Assembly: GCA_022508605.1 (NCBI GenBank)
Contig: JAFLUX010000003.1
Coordinates: forward strand, 1 to 64,000
Origin: Bacteroidales bacterium
GTDB lineage: Bacteria > Bacteroidota > Bacteroidia > Bacteroidales > UBA932
DNA length: 64,000 nt
Reading direction: 5' to 3'
This document shows, piece after piece, positions 54,666 through 62,756 of this stretch. How positions within the stretch are numbered: the first letter of the stretch is position 1; every line of letters begins with the position of its first letter. Made by a program: the position numbers and the translations under genes. The notes below the pieces were generated by a model. It had not been told where the DNA came from, ran no database searches, and saw only the letters and a list, made by a program, of their open reading frames with translations.

Positions 54666-54693
54666 GGTAGCCGGGCGGTCAGGCCCGACTACC
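54666..54693 (-). terminator. Intercistronic hairpin after the fimbrillin/BACON gene
   Basis: An 11-bp stem (54693-54683 with 54676-54666, one T-G pair) followed by a weak TCCAAATTTT tract on the minus strand. It could be an attenuator or a 3' stabiliser between the two lipoprotein units. Confidence 0.6.
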
Positions 54694-54701
54694 CTGAAAA
54701 A

Positions 54702-56258
54702 TTAGTTGGAGTGATACTCTATCTTGTAGAAGCGTAGTGCGTTTCCGGTGGAGTAGATAAGCACTTCACCGGCCTCCACATTGAAGCTGACTACGGACGG
54801 TTCGGCAGCAGATGCTGTGCCTCCGGGCAGGGATGTCTCTGTGTTGTTCTGATTAACCGTAACCATGCGGGTGAGGTCTTCGCTGTCTCCGGTATTGGAA
54901 GCGGTGACGGTGAGCGTACCTGCGGCAGGTGCTTCGAACTTTGCATAACGCTCTTTCGTGCTGCCTTTCCCTCCCCATTGGATGTAGTATGTGCTTCCTG
55001 AGACGTTGTATTTGAGAGTGTTGTTTCCAACGATATAAAGTCCGTTATGGTCGAAACTGACATTCTCATTGGTATTGATTTTTTCGAACGTCTCTTCAAA
55101 TACTGCAACCCATTCAGGATCGCTGAAATCCCATACCCAGTCTATGCTGGCTCCCGGTGCGCGCTGGCTTACAGTAATGGTGGAGGCTTCAGCTCCGGAA
55201 AGCCCGAGCTTAATCCATCCTTCGCGGCTCGCTTCGGTAGTGTTCTCGGAGATGCTGTACGTGACGGTGCCGTCCGCTACGGATGCTTCCGTGACCACCG
55301 TGCCGTCGAACGATACCTGAATATCGCCGTCGGTGCAGTTCTTCGTGGTATAGGCATTCTCAATCGTGAGGCCGGATGCGGCTTCGGGAGCGATGGCATT
55401 CACCGTGGTCGTGGTCACATTGAGGACCGGGTTCGGGTCGTATGTGATGTTCGGGGTTCCGAGGTTGTAGACAGTTCCGATGGAGAGTTTCGCTTTTTTC
55501 TCCGTCGAAAGGGACTCTTTTATCGTTCCCTCCTCATCGAATGTGTATTCGAGGGTAAGGGTGTTCACATTGCTGTCTTTCACCGGCACGGGAATGTAAT
55601 ATGTCGCACCGTTCTCGAAAGTGCCGGAAGAGGGTTTCAGTGTAATGTCGGGCTGGGCGCTTTCTATGGCTGAGAAACTGCCGTCGAGGTTGAATACGGG
55701 GCGGCCCTGGAAGCGAGTGTTGCTGCTCGACAGCTTTATGGAATACACCCCGTCTGTTCCGACGGTGAGCTTGAAATAAGCCATTCCGTGGCGGAATGTT
55801 ATCTGACTGTCGGAAACGACCCCGGTAAGAACGGCAAAGTTCGGATCGTAACTGTCTTTGACTGCTGTCTGGACAGCTCCGAGGTTTTTGTCAATCTCTA
55901 TCTTGCCGCTGGCAAGCGATGCCGGGCGCACTCCGACTGCGGGATAGACGGCATAGAAAGTGTCAGATGCGTCGAGCGGATCTATTTCTCCCTCGAACAC
56001 GGCCGTAGATTCTCCGGCTCCTGATGTGAGTGTGAATGTGTAGGGGGCGGATGTCTGTTCGCCGAACACGGCGATTGCGTCTCCGCTCTGCCATACGATG
56101 CTGACTCCGTCTCCGCCGAGTTCCGTCCTGGTGTCCGCAGGGGCCGATACGTTCAGGGTCATCTTAATACTGCTGTCGGTCTTAGGTGCCGACTCCTTGT
56201 TGCATGCAGTTGCGAACAGTGCGCAGACTGCGAGTGAAATTGTAAAAATCCTTTTCAT
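54702..56258 (-). CDS. Fimbrillin-like lipoprotein with BACON and repeated C-terminal domain
   Basis: 518 residues. Lipobox FATAC gives Cys19. A fimbrillin-like region (about 30-275) is followed by a BACON-like domain (about 285-375: ASREGWIKLGLSG, TVSQRAP) and a C-terminal module (about 380-518: WDFSDPEW, GGKGSTKERYAKFEAPAAG, LTRMVTVNQ, ALRFYKIEY). The same module occurs twice at the end of the protein at 59414-62743. It is likely a surface glycan-binding lipoprotein. A strong AAGGAGGG Shine-Dalgarno and a 46-residue ORF precede it. Confidence 0.8.
   Translation of the reverse strand: MKRIFTISLAVCALFATACNKESAPKTDSSIKMTLNVSAPADTRTELGGDGVSIVWQSGDAIAVFGEQTSAPYTFTLTSGAGESTAVFEGEIDPLDASDTFYAVYPAVGVRPASLASGKIEIDKNLGAVQTAVKDSYDPNFAVLTGVVSDSQITFRHGMAYFKLTVGTDGVYSIKLSSSNTRFQGRPVFNLDGSFSAIESAQPDITLKPSSGTFENGATYYIPVPVKDSNVNTLTLEYTFDEEGTIKESLSTEKKAKLSIGTVYNLGTPNITYDPNPVLNVTTTTVNAIAPEAASGLTIENAYTTKNCTDGDIQVSFDGTVVTEASVADGTVTYSISENTTEASREGWIKLGLSGAEASTITVSQRAPGASIDWVWDFSDPEWVAVFEETFEKINTNENVSFDHNGLYIVGNNTLKYNVSGSTYYIQWGGKGSTKERYAKFEAPAAGTLTVTASNTGDSEDLTRMVTVNQNNTETSLPGGTASAAEPSVVSFNVEAGEVLIYSTGNALRFYKIEYHSN
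54725..55110 (-). repeat. Third copy of the C-terminal module (diverged)
   Basis: Same order of motifs as the tandem copies at 59437-59835 and 59887-60285. A 47-base run (54895-54941) is identical to 60057-60103 although the rest has diverged. Confidence 0.75.
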
Positions 56259-56275
56259 TTTCTGCCCTCCTTAGA

Positions 56276-56416
56276 TTACCAGATGTCAGCCCAATCCTCT
56301 TCTTCGAGCTGGGGAATGCCATTGCCTTCTAAACTTCCGGCAAGGAAACAATCGGAATTAAGCACCTCGAACACTTTTGTGTCGGGTGCAGTGTAGTGTA
56401 GTGTAATGTAATGCAT
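56276..56416 (-). CDS. Small protein with LAGS motif (46 residues)
   Basis: ATG 56416 to TAA 56278-56276, 17 bases before the fimbrillin/BACON gene. It shares Y8, P11, L19 and LAGS(25-28) with the ORF at 54504-54641 at identical spacing. It ends in an acidic/Trp stretch EEEDWADIW. The first ten codons lie in a pentanucleotide tandem repeat. It has no signal peptide and no recognised domain. Confidence 0.7.
   Translation of the reverse strand: MHYITLHYTAPDTKVFEVLNSDCFLAGSLEGNGIPQLEEEDWADIW
56386..56415 (-). repeat. Pentanucleotide tandem repeat at the small ORF start
   Basis: Six 5-base units (GTGCA, three GTGTA, ATGTA, ATGCA on the plus strand) run directly into the start codon of the 46-residue ORF. 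Unit length is not a multiple of three, so gain or loss would shift the reading frame. Confidence 0.75.
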
Positions 56417-56439
56417 AACTATGTACTGTTATTGTTTGG

Positions 56440-57918
56440 TTATAGTGTTACTCCGCTTTTGAAAATGGCTATCTCGCGGTAGCCGTTCTTTTCGTTGTTC
56501 ACCATCTCGCCCGAAGCCGCGGACAGCACGGCCTCTATGAAGCGTTGGGCAACAGTTTCCATAGTCTCGTTTTGTGCAAGCACTCCGGCATTGAAGTCTA
56601 TCCAGCGCGGTTTGGCTTCTGCCAGAGGCGTGTTGGTGCTGATTTTCATCGTGGGCACGAAACTCCCGAAGGGCGTGCCGCGGCCGGTGGTGAACAGCAC
56701 AATCTGGCACCCTGATGCAGCGAGGGCCGTGCTGGCCACGAGGTCGTTGCCCGGGGCGCTCAGGAGGTTGAGTCCCTTGACGCTGAGGCGCTCTCCGTAT
56801 CTGAGCACGCCGCGCACTATGCTGCTGCCGCATTTCTGGGTGCAGCCGAGCGATTTTTCTTCCAGCGTGGAGATGCCTCCTGCCTTGTTGCCGGGCGAGG
56901 GGTTCTCGTAGACCGGCATGCCCTGCGAAATGAAGTACTGCTTGAAATCGTTGATGAGCGAAACGGTCTTTGCAAACGTTTGCTCATCTTGGCAGCGGTT
57001 CATGAGCAGGGTTTCGGCGCCGAACATCTCCGGCACTTCGGTAAGGACCGTGGTGCCTCCCTGGGCCACAATCCAGTCGGAGAAAACTCCGAGCAGGGGA
57101 TTGGCCGTGATGCCGCTGAGCCCGTCGGAGCCTCCGCATTTCAGGCCGACGCGCAGCAGGCTTACAGGCACGTCTTCCCGCACGTCCTTCGAGGCGAGCG
57201 CGTGGAGTTCCCGCAGCTGCTGCAGGCCGTATTCCACTTCATCGTCCACTTTCTGCGTGGCGAACATGCGCACGCGCGACTCGTCCACAGGGCCGACAAG
57301 CTCCCTGAAGGCATCCAGCTGGTTGTTCTCGCAGCCGAGGCTGACGACAAGCACACCTCCCGCGTTGGGGTGGTGCACCATGTCGGCCAGTATGCGGCGG
57401 GTGTTTTCGTGGTCGTCTCCGAGCTGCGAACACCCGTAGTTGTGCGGGAACGCAACCACGGCATCCACGCTGCCTTCGCGTCCTGCAATCTCCTCGCGGA
57501 AGCGCCGGGCTATCTCCTCGCAGATCCCGTTCACGCAGCCCACGGTGGGGATAATCCATATCTGGTTGCGTATTCCGGCCTGACCGTCCGGACGGCGGAA
57601 GCCCTTGAAGCAGCGCTTGTGCTCTGCGGGCGCCGTGTCGACGAGGGCGGGGGAGTAGCTGTAGTCCAGCAGTCCTTCAAGATTGGTCTTGATGCACGAA
57701 TGGTCCACCAAGGTGCCGGCTGCGGCATCGCGGGTCACATGGCCTATGGGGAAGCCATATTTGATTACGTCTTCTCCGGAACGGAGAGCCTTGAGCGCCA
57801 CTTTGTGTCCGGCCGGTATGTCGTCTGTGAGTATGACTCCCTCCACGCTCTCGCCTGCGGCAAGGTCCTGAAGGGCGACGGCAACATTGTCCGCCGGATT
57901 TATCCTGATGTACTTCAT
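56440..57918 (-). CDS. uxaA: Altronate dehydratase
   Basis: 492 residues, with the SAF-like N-terminus (KYIRINPADNVAVALQDLAAGE, in parts) joined to the main dehydratase domain (FKGFRRPDGQAGIRNQIWII in parts; CGGSDGLSGITANPLLG; TEVPEMFGAETLL). It dehydrates altronate to KDG. A 10-base palindrome CAAACGTTTG at 56973-56982 inside the gene matches the core of the LacI operator. Gap to uxaC 12 bases. Confidence 0.95.
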   Translation of the reverse strand: MKYIRINPADNVAVALQDLAAGESVEGVILTDDIPAGHKVALKALRSGEDVIKYGFPIGHVTRDAAAGTLVDHSCIKTNLEGLLDYSYSPALVDTAPAEHKRCFKGFRRPDGQAGIRNQIWIIPTVGCVNGICEEIARRFREEIAGREGSVDAVVAFPHNYGCSQLGDDHENTRRILADMVHHPNAGGVLVVSLGCENNQLDAFRELVGPVDESRVRMFATQKVDDEVEYGLQQLRELHALASKDVREDVPVSLLRVGLKCGGSDGLSGITANPLLGVFSDWIVAQGGTTVLTEVPEMFGAETLLMNRCQDEQTFAKTVSLINDFKQYFISQGMPVYENPSPGNKAGGISTLEEKSLGCTQKCGSSIVRGVLRYGERLSVKGLNLLSAPGNDLVASTALAASGCQIVLFTTGRGTPFGSFVPTMKISTNTPLAEAKPRWIDFNAGVLAQNETMETVAQRFIEAVLSAASGEMVNNEKNGYREIAIFKSGVTL

Positions 57919-57930
57919 CCGTTTCGGCGT

Positions 57931-59346
57931 CTAAAAGTTGAAATAGTTCTTTGCGTTGTTGTAGCAGATGTCTTCAATCATGCCGCCTATGAACTCGAAC
58001 TCGGATGCGGGGAGCTTGCCCAGCTCTATGTCGTTTCCGAACACATCGCACAGTATGCGGCGGAAGTATTCGTGGCGGGGATAGGAGATGAATGAGCGGC
58101 TGTCGGTGAGCATGCCCACGAAGCGGCTGATGAGTCCGAGGTTTGAAAGGGACTCTATCTGGCGCCGCATGCCGGTCTCCTGGTCCATGAACCACCAGCC
58201 GGAGCCGAACTGCATCTTTCCGGGCACGGTGCCGTCGTTGAAAGTGTATGCCATGGTCATCATTACTGCGTTGTCCTTGGGATTGAGGCAGTAAAGAATG
58301 GTCTTGGCGAGTTTTTCCTCCTTGGTCAGGCGGTCGAAGAAACGGTGGCCGGCTGCGGCTATGTCGAGGTCATGAATTGCATCGAATCCCGTGTCGGCGC
58401 CCACTTTGGCGAACATTCTGGAGTTGTTGTTGCGTATGGCTCCGATGTGGAATTGCTGTGTCCAGCCGGCTTCCGCATCCATAATCGCCTGATCGAAGAG
58501 GAAGGCGCTGCGGAACTTTTCAAGCTCTTTCTGTCCGGGAGCTATGCCCATGAGCACCTTTTTGAATATGAGTTCTATTTCAAGCTCCTTGTAGTCTGCG
58601 GCATAGAAGTTCTCCAGGCCGTGGTCCGAGAGCTTGCACCCGTTTTCGGCAAAGAAGTCGTGGCGCTTCTGCAGTGCCTCGCGAAGATCGGCGTAGGAAT
58701 CTATTTCCATTCCGGCGGCTTCTCCGAGCTTCTGAAGATATTCCTTGTAGCTTGCAGGATCCTCTATGGCCATGGCCTTGTCGGGCCTCCAGGCAGGAAT
58801 CACCTTGGTGCCGAAAGGATGCTCCGCTATCATGCGGTGCCAGCGCAGGTCGTCTGCCGGGTCGTCGGTGGTGCAGACGACTTCCACCCCGAACTTGCGT
58901 ATGAGAGCCTGTCCGCGGAACTCCGGAGTGGCGAGCTTGGCGTTGCACTCCTCGAAAATCTCGCGGGCTGTGGCGGGGCACAGGAGCTTGTCTATACCGA
59001 ATACCCTGCTGAGTTCCAGATGTGTCCAGTGATACAGCGGGTTGCGCATGGTATACGGAACAGTCTCGGCCCATTTTTCGAAGGTCTCCCAGGCACTGTA
59101 TTTTCCGCCTGTCAGATAGTCCTCGGACACGCCGTTGGCCCTCATTGCGCGCCATTTGTAATGGTCGCCGTAGTGTCCGTCCACCAGCCATAGCTGGGTA
59201 ATGTCGCGGAACTGGATGTTTTCGGCTATCTGCTGCGGAACGAGGTGGCAGTGATAGTCTATGATGGGCATCTTTTCAGCATGCTCGTGGTACAGTCTCC
59301 GTGCGCTTTCGCTGCGGAGCATGAAATTGTCATTGATGAAACCCAT
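57931..59346 (-). CDS. uxaC: Glucuronate/galacturonate isomerase
   Basis: 471 residues, typical length. IIDYHCHLVPQQIAENIQF near the start carries the metal HxH, and CTTDDPADDLRWHR and FVGMLTDSRSFISYPRHEYFRR (in parts) are conserved. It converts galacturonate to tagaturonate or glucuronate to fructuronate. A hairpin (59370-59399) separates it from the upstream lipoprotein gene. Confidence 0.96.
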   Translation of the reverse strand: MGFINDNFMLRSESARRLYHEHAEKMPIIDYHCHLVPQQIAENIQFRDITQLWLVDGHYGDHYKWRAMRANGVSEDYLTGGKYSAWETFEKWAETVPYTMRNPLYHWTHLELSRVFGIDKLLCPATAREIFEECNAKLATPEFRGQALIRKFGVEVVCTTDDPADDLRWHRMIAEHPFGTKVIPAWRPDKAMAIEDPASYKEYLQKLGEAAGMEIDSYADLREALQKRHDFFAENGCKLSDHGLENFYAADYKELEIELIFKKVLMGIAPGQKELEKFRSAFLFDQAIMDAEAGWTQQFHIGAIRNNNSRMFAKVGADTGFDAIHDLDIAAAGHRFFDRLTKEEKLAKTILYCLNPKDNAVMMTMAYTFNDGTVPGKMQFGSGWWFMDQETGMRRQIESLSNLGLISRFVGMLTDSRSFISYPRHEYFRRILCDVFGNDIELGKLPASEFEFIGGMIEDICYNNAKNYFNF

Positions 59347-59369
59347 ATAAGTATGAACGTAAAATTAAA

Positions 59370-59399
59370 GGGAGCCGGAGCGCTGAAAGTCCGGCTCCC
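59370..59399 (-). terminator. Intercistronic hairpin between the FN3 lipoprotein gene and uxaC
   Basis: GGGAGCCGGA (59399-59390 on minus) pairs with TCCGGCTCCC (59379-59370), a 10-bp stem, followed by TTTAATTTT. It could attenuate read-through so that the surface proteins are expressed more than the catabolic enzymes. Confidence 0.65.
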
Positions 59400-59413
59400 G
59401 TATATTCTGAGTA

Positions 59414-62400
59414 TTAGTTGGATTGGTACTTCACGCTGTAGAAACGGAGTGCATTGCCTGTGCTGTAGATGAGCACTTCACCGGCCTCCACATCGAAGCT
59501 GACTACGGACGCACTGGCATTGGATGCCGTGCCTCCGGGCAGGGAAGTCTCTACGCCGCCCTGGTTCACAGTGACCATGCGGGTGAGGTCTTCGCTGCTG
59601 CCTGTGTTGGAAGCGGTGACTGTGACCGTGCCTGCGTAAGGAGCCTCGAACTTGAGATAGCGGTCGTCGGCACTGCCCTTGCCTCCCCACTGGAAGAAGG
59701 TAGTGTTGTACTTGCTCTTCTGAGTTGATACGAGGGTCAGTCCGTCATAAGTGAGGTTCCAGTTCTCAATGTCGGTATTGACGGCGCCGAATTTGGCGAA
59801 TTCCGCCTGCCAGTCCGCTGTGGAGAAATCCCAGCCGTATTCCACGGCAGCGTGAGCGCCTCCGGTCATGTAGGTGAACTCAACCTTGTAGAAGCGGAGT
59901 GCGTTGCCTGTGCAGTATATGAGCACTTCACCGGCTTGCACGTCGAAGCTGACTACGGAAGCATCGGCATTGGATGCCGTGCCTCCGGGCAGGGAAGTCT
60001 CTACGCCGCCCTGGTTTACAGTGACCATGCGGGTGAGGTCTTCGCTGCTGCCTGTGTTGGAAGCGGTGACGGTGAGCGTACCTGCGGCAGGTGCTTCGAA
60101 CTTGAGATAGCGGTCTGAGGTGCTGCCCTTGCCTCCCCACTGGAAGAAGGTAGTGTTGTACTTGCTCTTTGCAGTGGAAACGAGGGTCAGTCCGTCATAA
60201 GTGAGGTTCCAGTTCTCAGTGTCGGTATTGACGGCGCCGAACTTGGCGAATTCCGCCTGCCAGTCCGCTGTGGAGAAATCCCAGCTCAGAGTGACCTCCA
60301 CCTGCTCCTCGGCGTTTCCGAGAGGTTGAACCGCGATGGATGCGCTGCCCTGCTCGGATGCCACATAGTATATGTCATTCTCGGCGGGGAATGCCTGCAC
60401 GCTGAAGGTGTACAGACCGGCCTTGAGAGCCGCGACATCTTCTGCGGCCACGGTGAATTCCGTCTCCGTCTGGGCTTCATTCGCCCTCTTGTTGAAAATG
60501 ACTATGTATGAAGCCGCATTGTCGATTGCATCCCAGTGGAGCTTTACTTCGACTGCATCGCCTTCGGATATCGTGACCGGTTCGACACTGAGCTTGGGAG
60601 TTGCAAGCACCCTGTTGCCGCCAAGTACATCCTTGCTCCATGCAAGTTTGTTTATGCTGACGGCCCCGGTGGAGTAAAGATACACCGTCGCTTCTCCGCT
60701 GACGTTCGGCACGACTATTTTCTGCACTTCAGGATTGGCGGAAGATGCCACCGCTCCTCCCTGGATGCTCAGTCCGTTGTCGTCGTAAAGGGCGACCACG
60801 ACGCTGGCGCCGGTCTTGCCGGGGTCGGACAGAAGGATGTCTACTGAACCGGGAGCATCGACCTTGAAGGAGATGTAGGCTTCCTCAGGCACGCCCTTGC
60901 GGGAGAGTACGGAAGCGCCGGGGAAATTGATGCCGCCGTCTGCGTTGAGCGGATTGGCCTCCGTGCCCACGAGCATGAGCTCATCGCGCACGCGGGAGTT
61001 CTTCACGTCGCCTGCGAAGAGGCTGGCGTCCTGAAGATTCCATGTGTGTGCGGAAGTTATCACATTCTGGGTGAGGTCTTCGGTCTTCTCCACATAGGAA
61101 ATCCACCATTTGGATGCTCCGACCTTGCCTTCGATAAGATCCTGGGCCGCAAGCTGGAAGAAATTGCCCTTGGAATTGTAGCAAGGATCCACATTCATGG
61201 TCTTGAATCCGGCTGCGGCAGCGCTGATGCGGTTGAAGAAACTCTTGCCGTGAGCATAGCTGTAGTTGCCGGATGCGTTGCGGAACGTGGGATCAATGGA
61301 GTTGGCATTGTCCTGGAAAAGCTGCGCCCTGTCGGCATCGCTCGTATCATCGCCCTTGCCGCCGTCCTCAAACAGGAACAGGTTGTCCTTGAGCGTCATT
61401 TCGGTGGCCACGCGGATGGCGAAAATGCCTCGGTTGTTGCCGTCGTCCATCGTGGCGATGTTCTTGACGGTGTTGTTCTCGAAGTCGATGTAGCCGATCT
61501 TGATGGCATCGGATGCATCGATGCGGAACAGCGTGCGGATGCCGTCGTACATGGTGTTGTTCACGAAAACGATCTGGTCGATTTCAGTCGTCTTGCGAAT
61601 GTCCACTGCGTCTCCGCCGCTGCCGGGTATGCCGTACATGTCGCAGGAGTCGAATTTGAACGTTCCGATTTTGACTACGGGATCGCTGTTGCCGTAGAAG
61701 AATCCTGCGGCGTAATTGGTGATCTCGCAATTGACGAACTCTATCTTGTCGACGACCGGGGAACCGCTGGTGTGTTCAACGATTCGGGAACCGCCTACAC
61801 CGTCGAACTTGATGCTCTCGAAATAGATGCTTGCACCCTGTTCAACGAGAGCGTCGGTAAGCTCCACCTTGCCCTGAATCACCGGTTTAGCACCATCGGG
61901 TCCCAGCTCTCCGACTATGCGCAGGCTCTTTGCGGGCTTGGCGCTGCTCATCGAGTAGGGAGTGTCGCTGTAAAGCAGATAGTACTCTCCGCCGTCATTT
62001 ACGGCAGTTTTGAGCTCCGCTTCGGAGGAAAGGGTGACGGCGTTGCCTTTCTCGGCCATCGTGAAAGTGTCTACGCTGCCTCGTGAGGCGCTCATGTAGA
62101 AAAGCGTAATCTGATACTCGGTGGACGGGGCGAGACCCGATACGGTCGCGGCCGCCGCAGATTTTTCGCTCTCGGTGATAGTATAGGAGACACTTTTTCC
62201 TCCCTTCACGGGAACGGCCTCCAGTTCGGTGACTTCAAGGTAATCCGCCACGTCCTTGCTCCAGGACAGGGTCACGGATTCGGTTCCGCGCCCCGTGATT
62301 TCGAGGAACAGGTTGTCCTTGACCGCATAAGTCCTCACATTGCCGTCATAGGCTGCGATTACCGATTCGCTGCCAGGGACTTTCACACCTTCTCCGTTGA

Positions 62401-62743
62401 CCCTGTAGGCCTGGACTGTGAAGTAATACTTCTGGTCTGCCGTCAGGCGGACGGTGTAGGGAACTTCGGAGGGACTCAGCGCGAACGCATTGTCCAACGC
62501 GGTCATGTTTTCATCGGTGTACACGGACAGTTCGTACTCTCCGGCATCCTTGTTTACGTCCCAGGCAAATGTCACTATGTCTCCGGCCGCAGCGTCTACG
62601 CGTGCGCTCAGGTTCTGTGGCTCGAGGCAGCGGGATAGCGACAGTTCGGTGACCTCGTCCCATTCTTTTTGGGCGCAGCCCGCGAGCACGGCAGAAGATA
62701 ACAATGCCAGCAAGAAAACTTTAAGTATAGTCTTTGTGTTCAT
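59414..62743 (-). CDS. Large FN3/beta-helix lipoprotein with tandem C-terminal modules
   Basis: 1109 residues from ATG 62743. Lipobox AVLAGC gives Cys23. FN3-like domains are near 35-130 and 140-235. A long beta-helix-like region (about 240-560; PVIQGKVELTDALVEQG) resembles DUF4957/DUF5123. A further FN3-like domain (about 720-820) precedes two near-identical 150-residue modules (about 820-965 and 970-1109: WDFSTADWQAEFAKFGAVNT; FFQWGGKGS; RYLKFEAP; LTRMVTVNQGG). It is likely the SusE/F-type surface glycan-binding protein of the locus. The start lies 13 bases after susD. Confidence 0.83.
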   Translation of the reverse strand: MNTKTILKVFLLALLSSAVLAGCAQKEWDEVTELSLSRCLEPQNLSARVDAAAGDIVTFAWDVNKDAGEYELSVYTDENMTALDNAFALSPSEVPYTVRLTADQKYYFTVQAYRVNGEGVKVPGSESVIAAYDGNVRTYAVKDNLFLEITGRGTESVTLSWSKDVADYLEVTELEAVPVKGGKSVSYTITESEKSAAAATVSGLAPSTEYQITLFYMSASRGSVDTFTMAEKGNAVTLSSEAELKTAVNDGGEYYLLYSDTPYSMSSAKPAKSLRIVGELGPDGAKPVIQGKVELTDALVEQGASIYFESIKFDGVGGSRIVEHTSGSPVVDKIEFVNCEITNYAAGFFYGNSDPVVKIGTFKFDSCDMYGIPGSGGDAVDIRKTTEIDQIVFVNNTMYDGIRTLFRIDASDAIKIGYIDFENNTVKNIATMDDGNNRGIFAIRVATEMTLKDNLFLFEDGGKGDDTSDADRAQLFQDNANSIDPTFRNASGNYSYAHGKSFFNRISAAAAGFKTMNVDPCYNSKGNFFQLAAQDLIEGKVGASKWWISYVEKTEDLTQNVITSAHTWNLQDASLFAGDVKNSRVRDELMLVGTEANPLNADGGINFPGASVLSRKGVPEEAYISFKVDAPGSVDILLSDPGKTGASVVVALYDDNGLSIQGGAVASSANPEVQKIVVPNVSGEATVYLYSTGAVSINKLAWSKDVLGGNRVLATPKLSVEPVTISEGDAVEVKLHWDAIDNAASYIVIFNKRANEAQTETEFTVAAEDVAALKAGLYTFSVQAFPAENDIYYVASEQGSASIAVQPLGNAEEQVEVTLSWDFSTADWQAEFAKFGAVNTDTENWNLTYDGLTLVSTAKSKYNTTFFQWGGKGSTSDRYLKFEAPAAGTLTVTASNTGSSEDLTRMVTVNQGGVETSLPGGTASNADASVVSFDVQAGEVLIYCTGNALRFYKVEFTYMTGGAHAAVEYGWDFSTADWQAEFAKFGAVNTDIENWNLTYDGLTLVSTQKSKYNTTFFQWGGKGSADDRYLKFEAPYAGTVTVTASNTGSSEDLTRMVTVNQGGVETSLPGGTASNASASVVSFDVEAGEVLIYSTGNALRFYSVKYQSN
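59437..59835 (-). repeat. Tandem module copy 1 (C-terminal)
   Basis: About 399 bp nearly identical to 59887-60285, exact period 450 bp (150 codons). Differences are scattered point changes. Confidence 0.9.
59887..60285 (-). repeat. Tandem module copy 2
   Basis: Pairs with 59437-59835 at a 450-bp period. It shares a 47-base exact stretch (60057-60103) with the distant copy at 54895-54941, which copy 1 lacks. Confidence 0.9.
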
Positions 62744-62756
62744 AACGGTCGAAATT

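Noticed and set aside
59414-60290. Tandem module considered as an assembly duplication
   Set aside because: The copies differ by many point changes spread along the length and encode distinct residues, so they are real.
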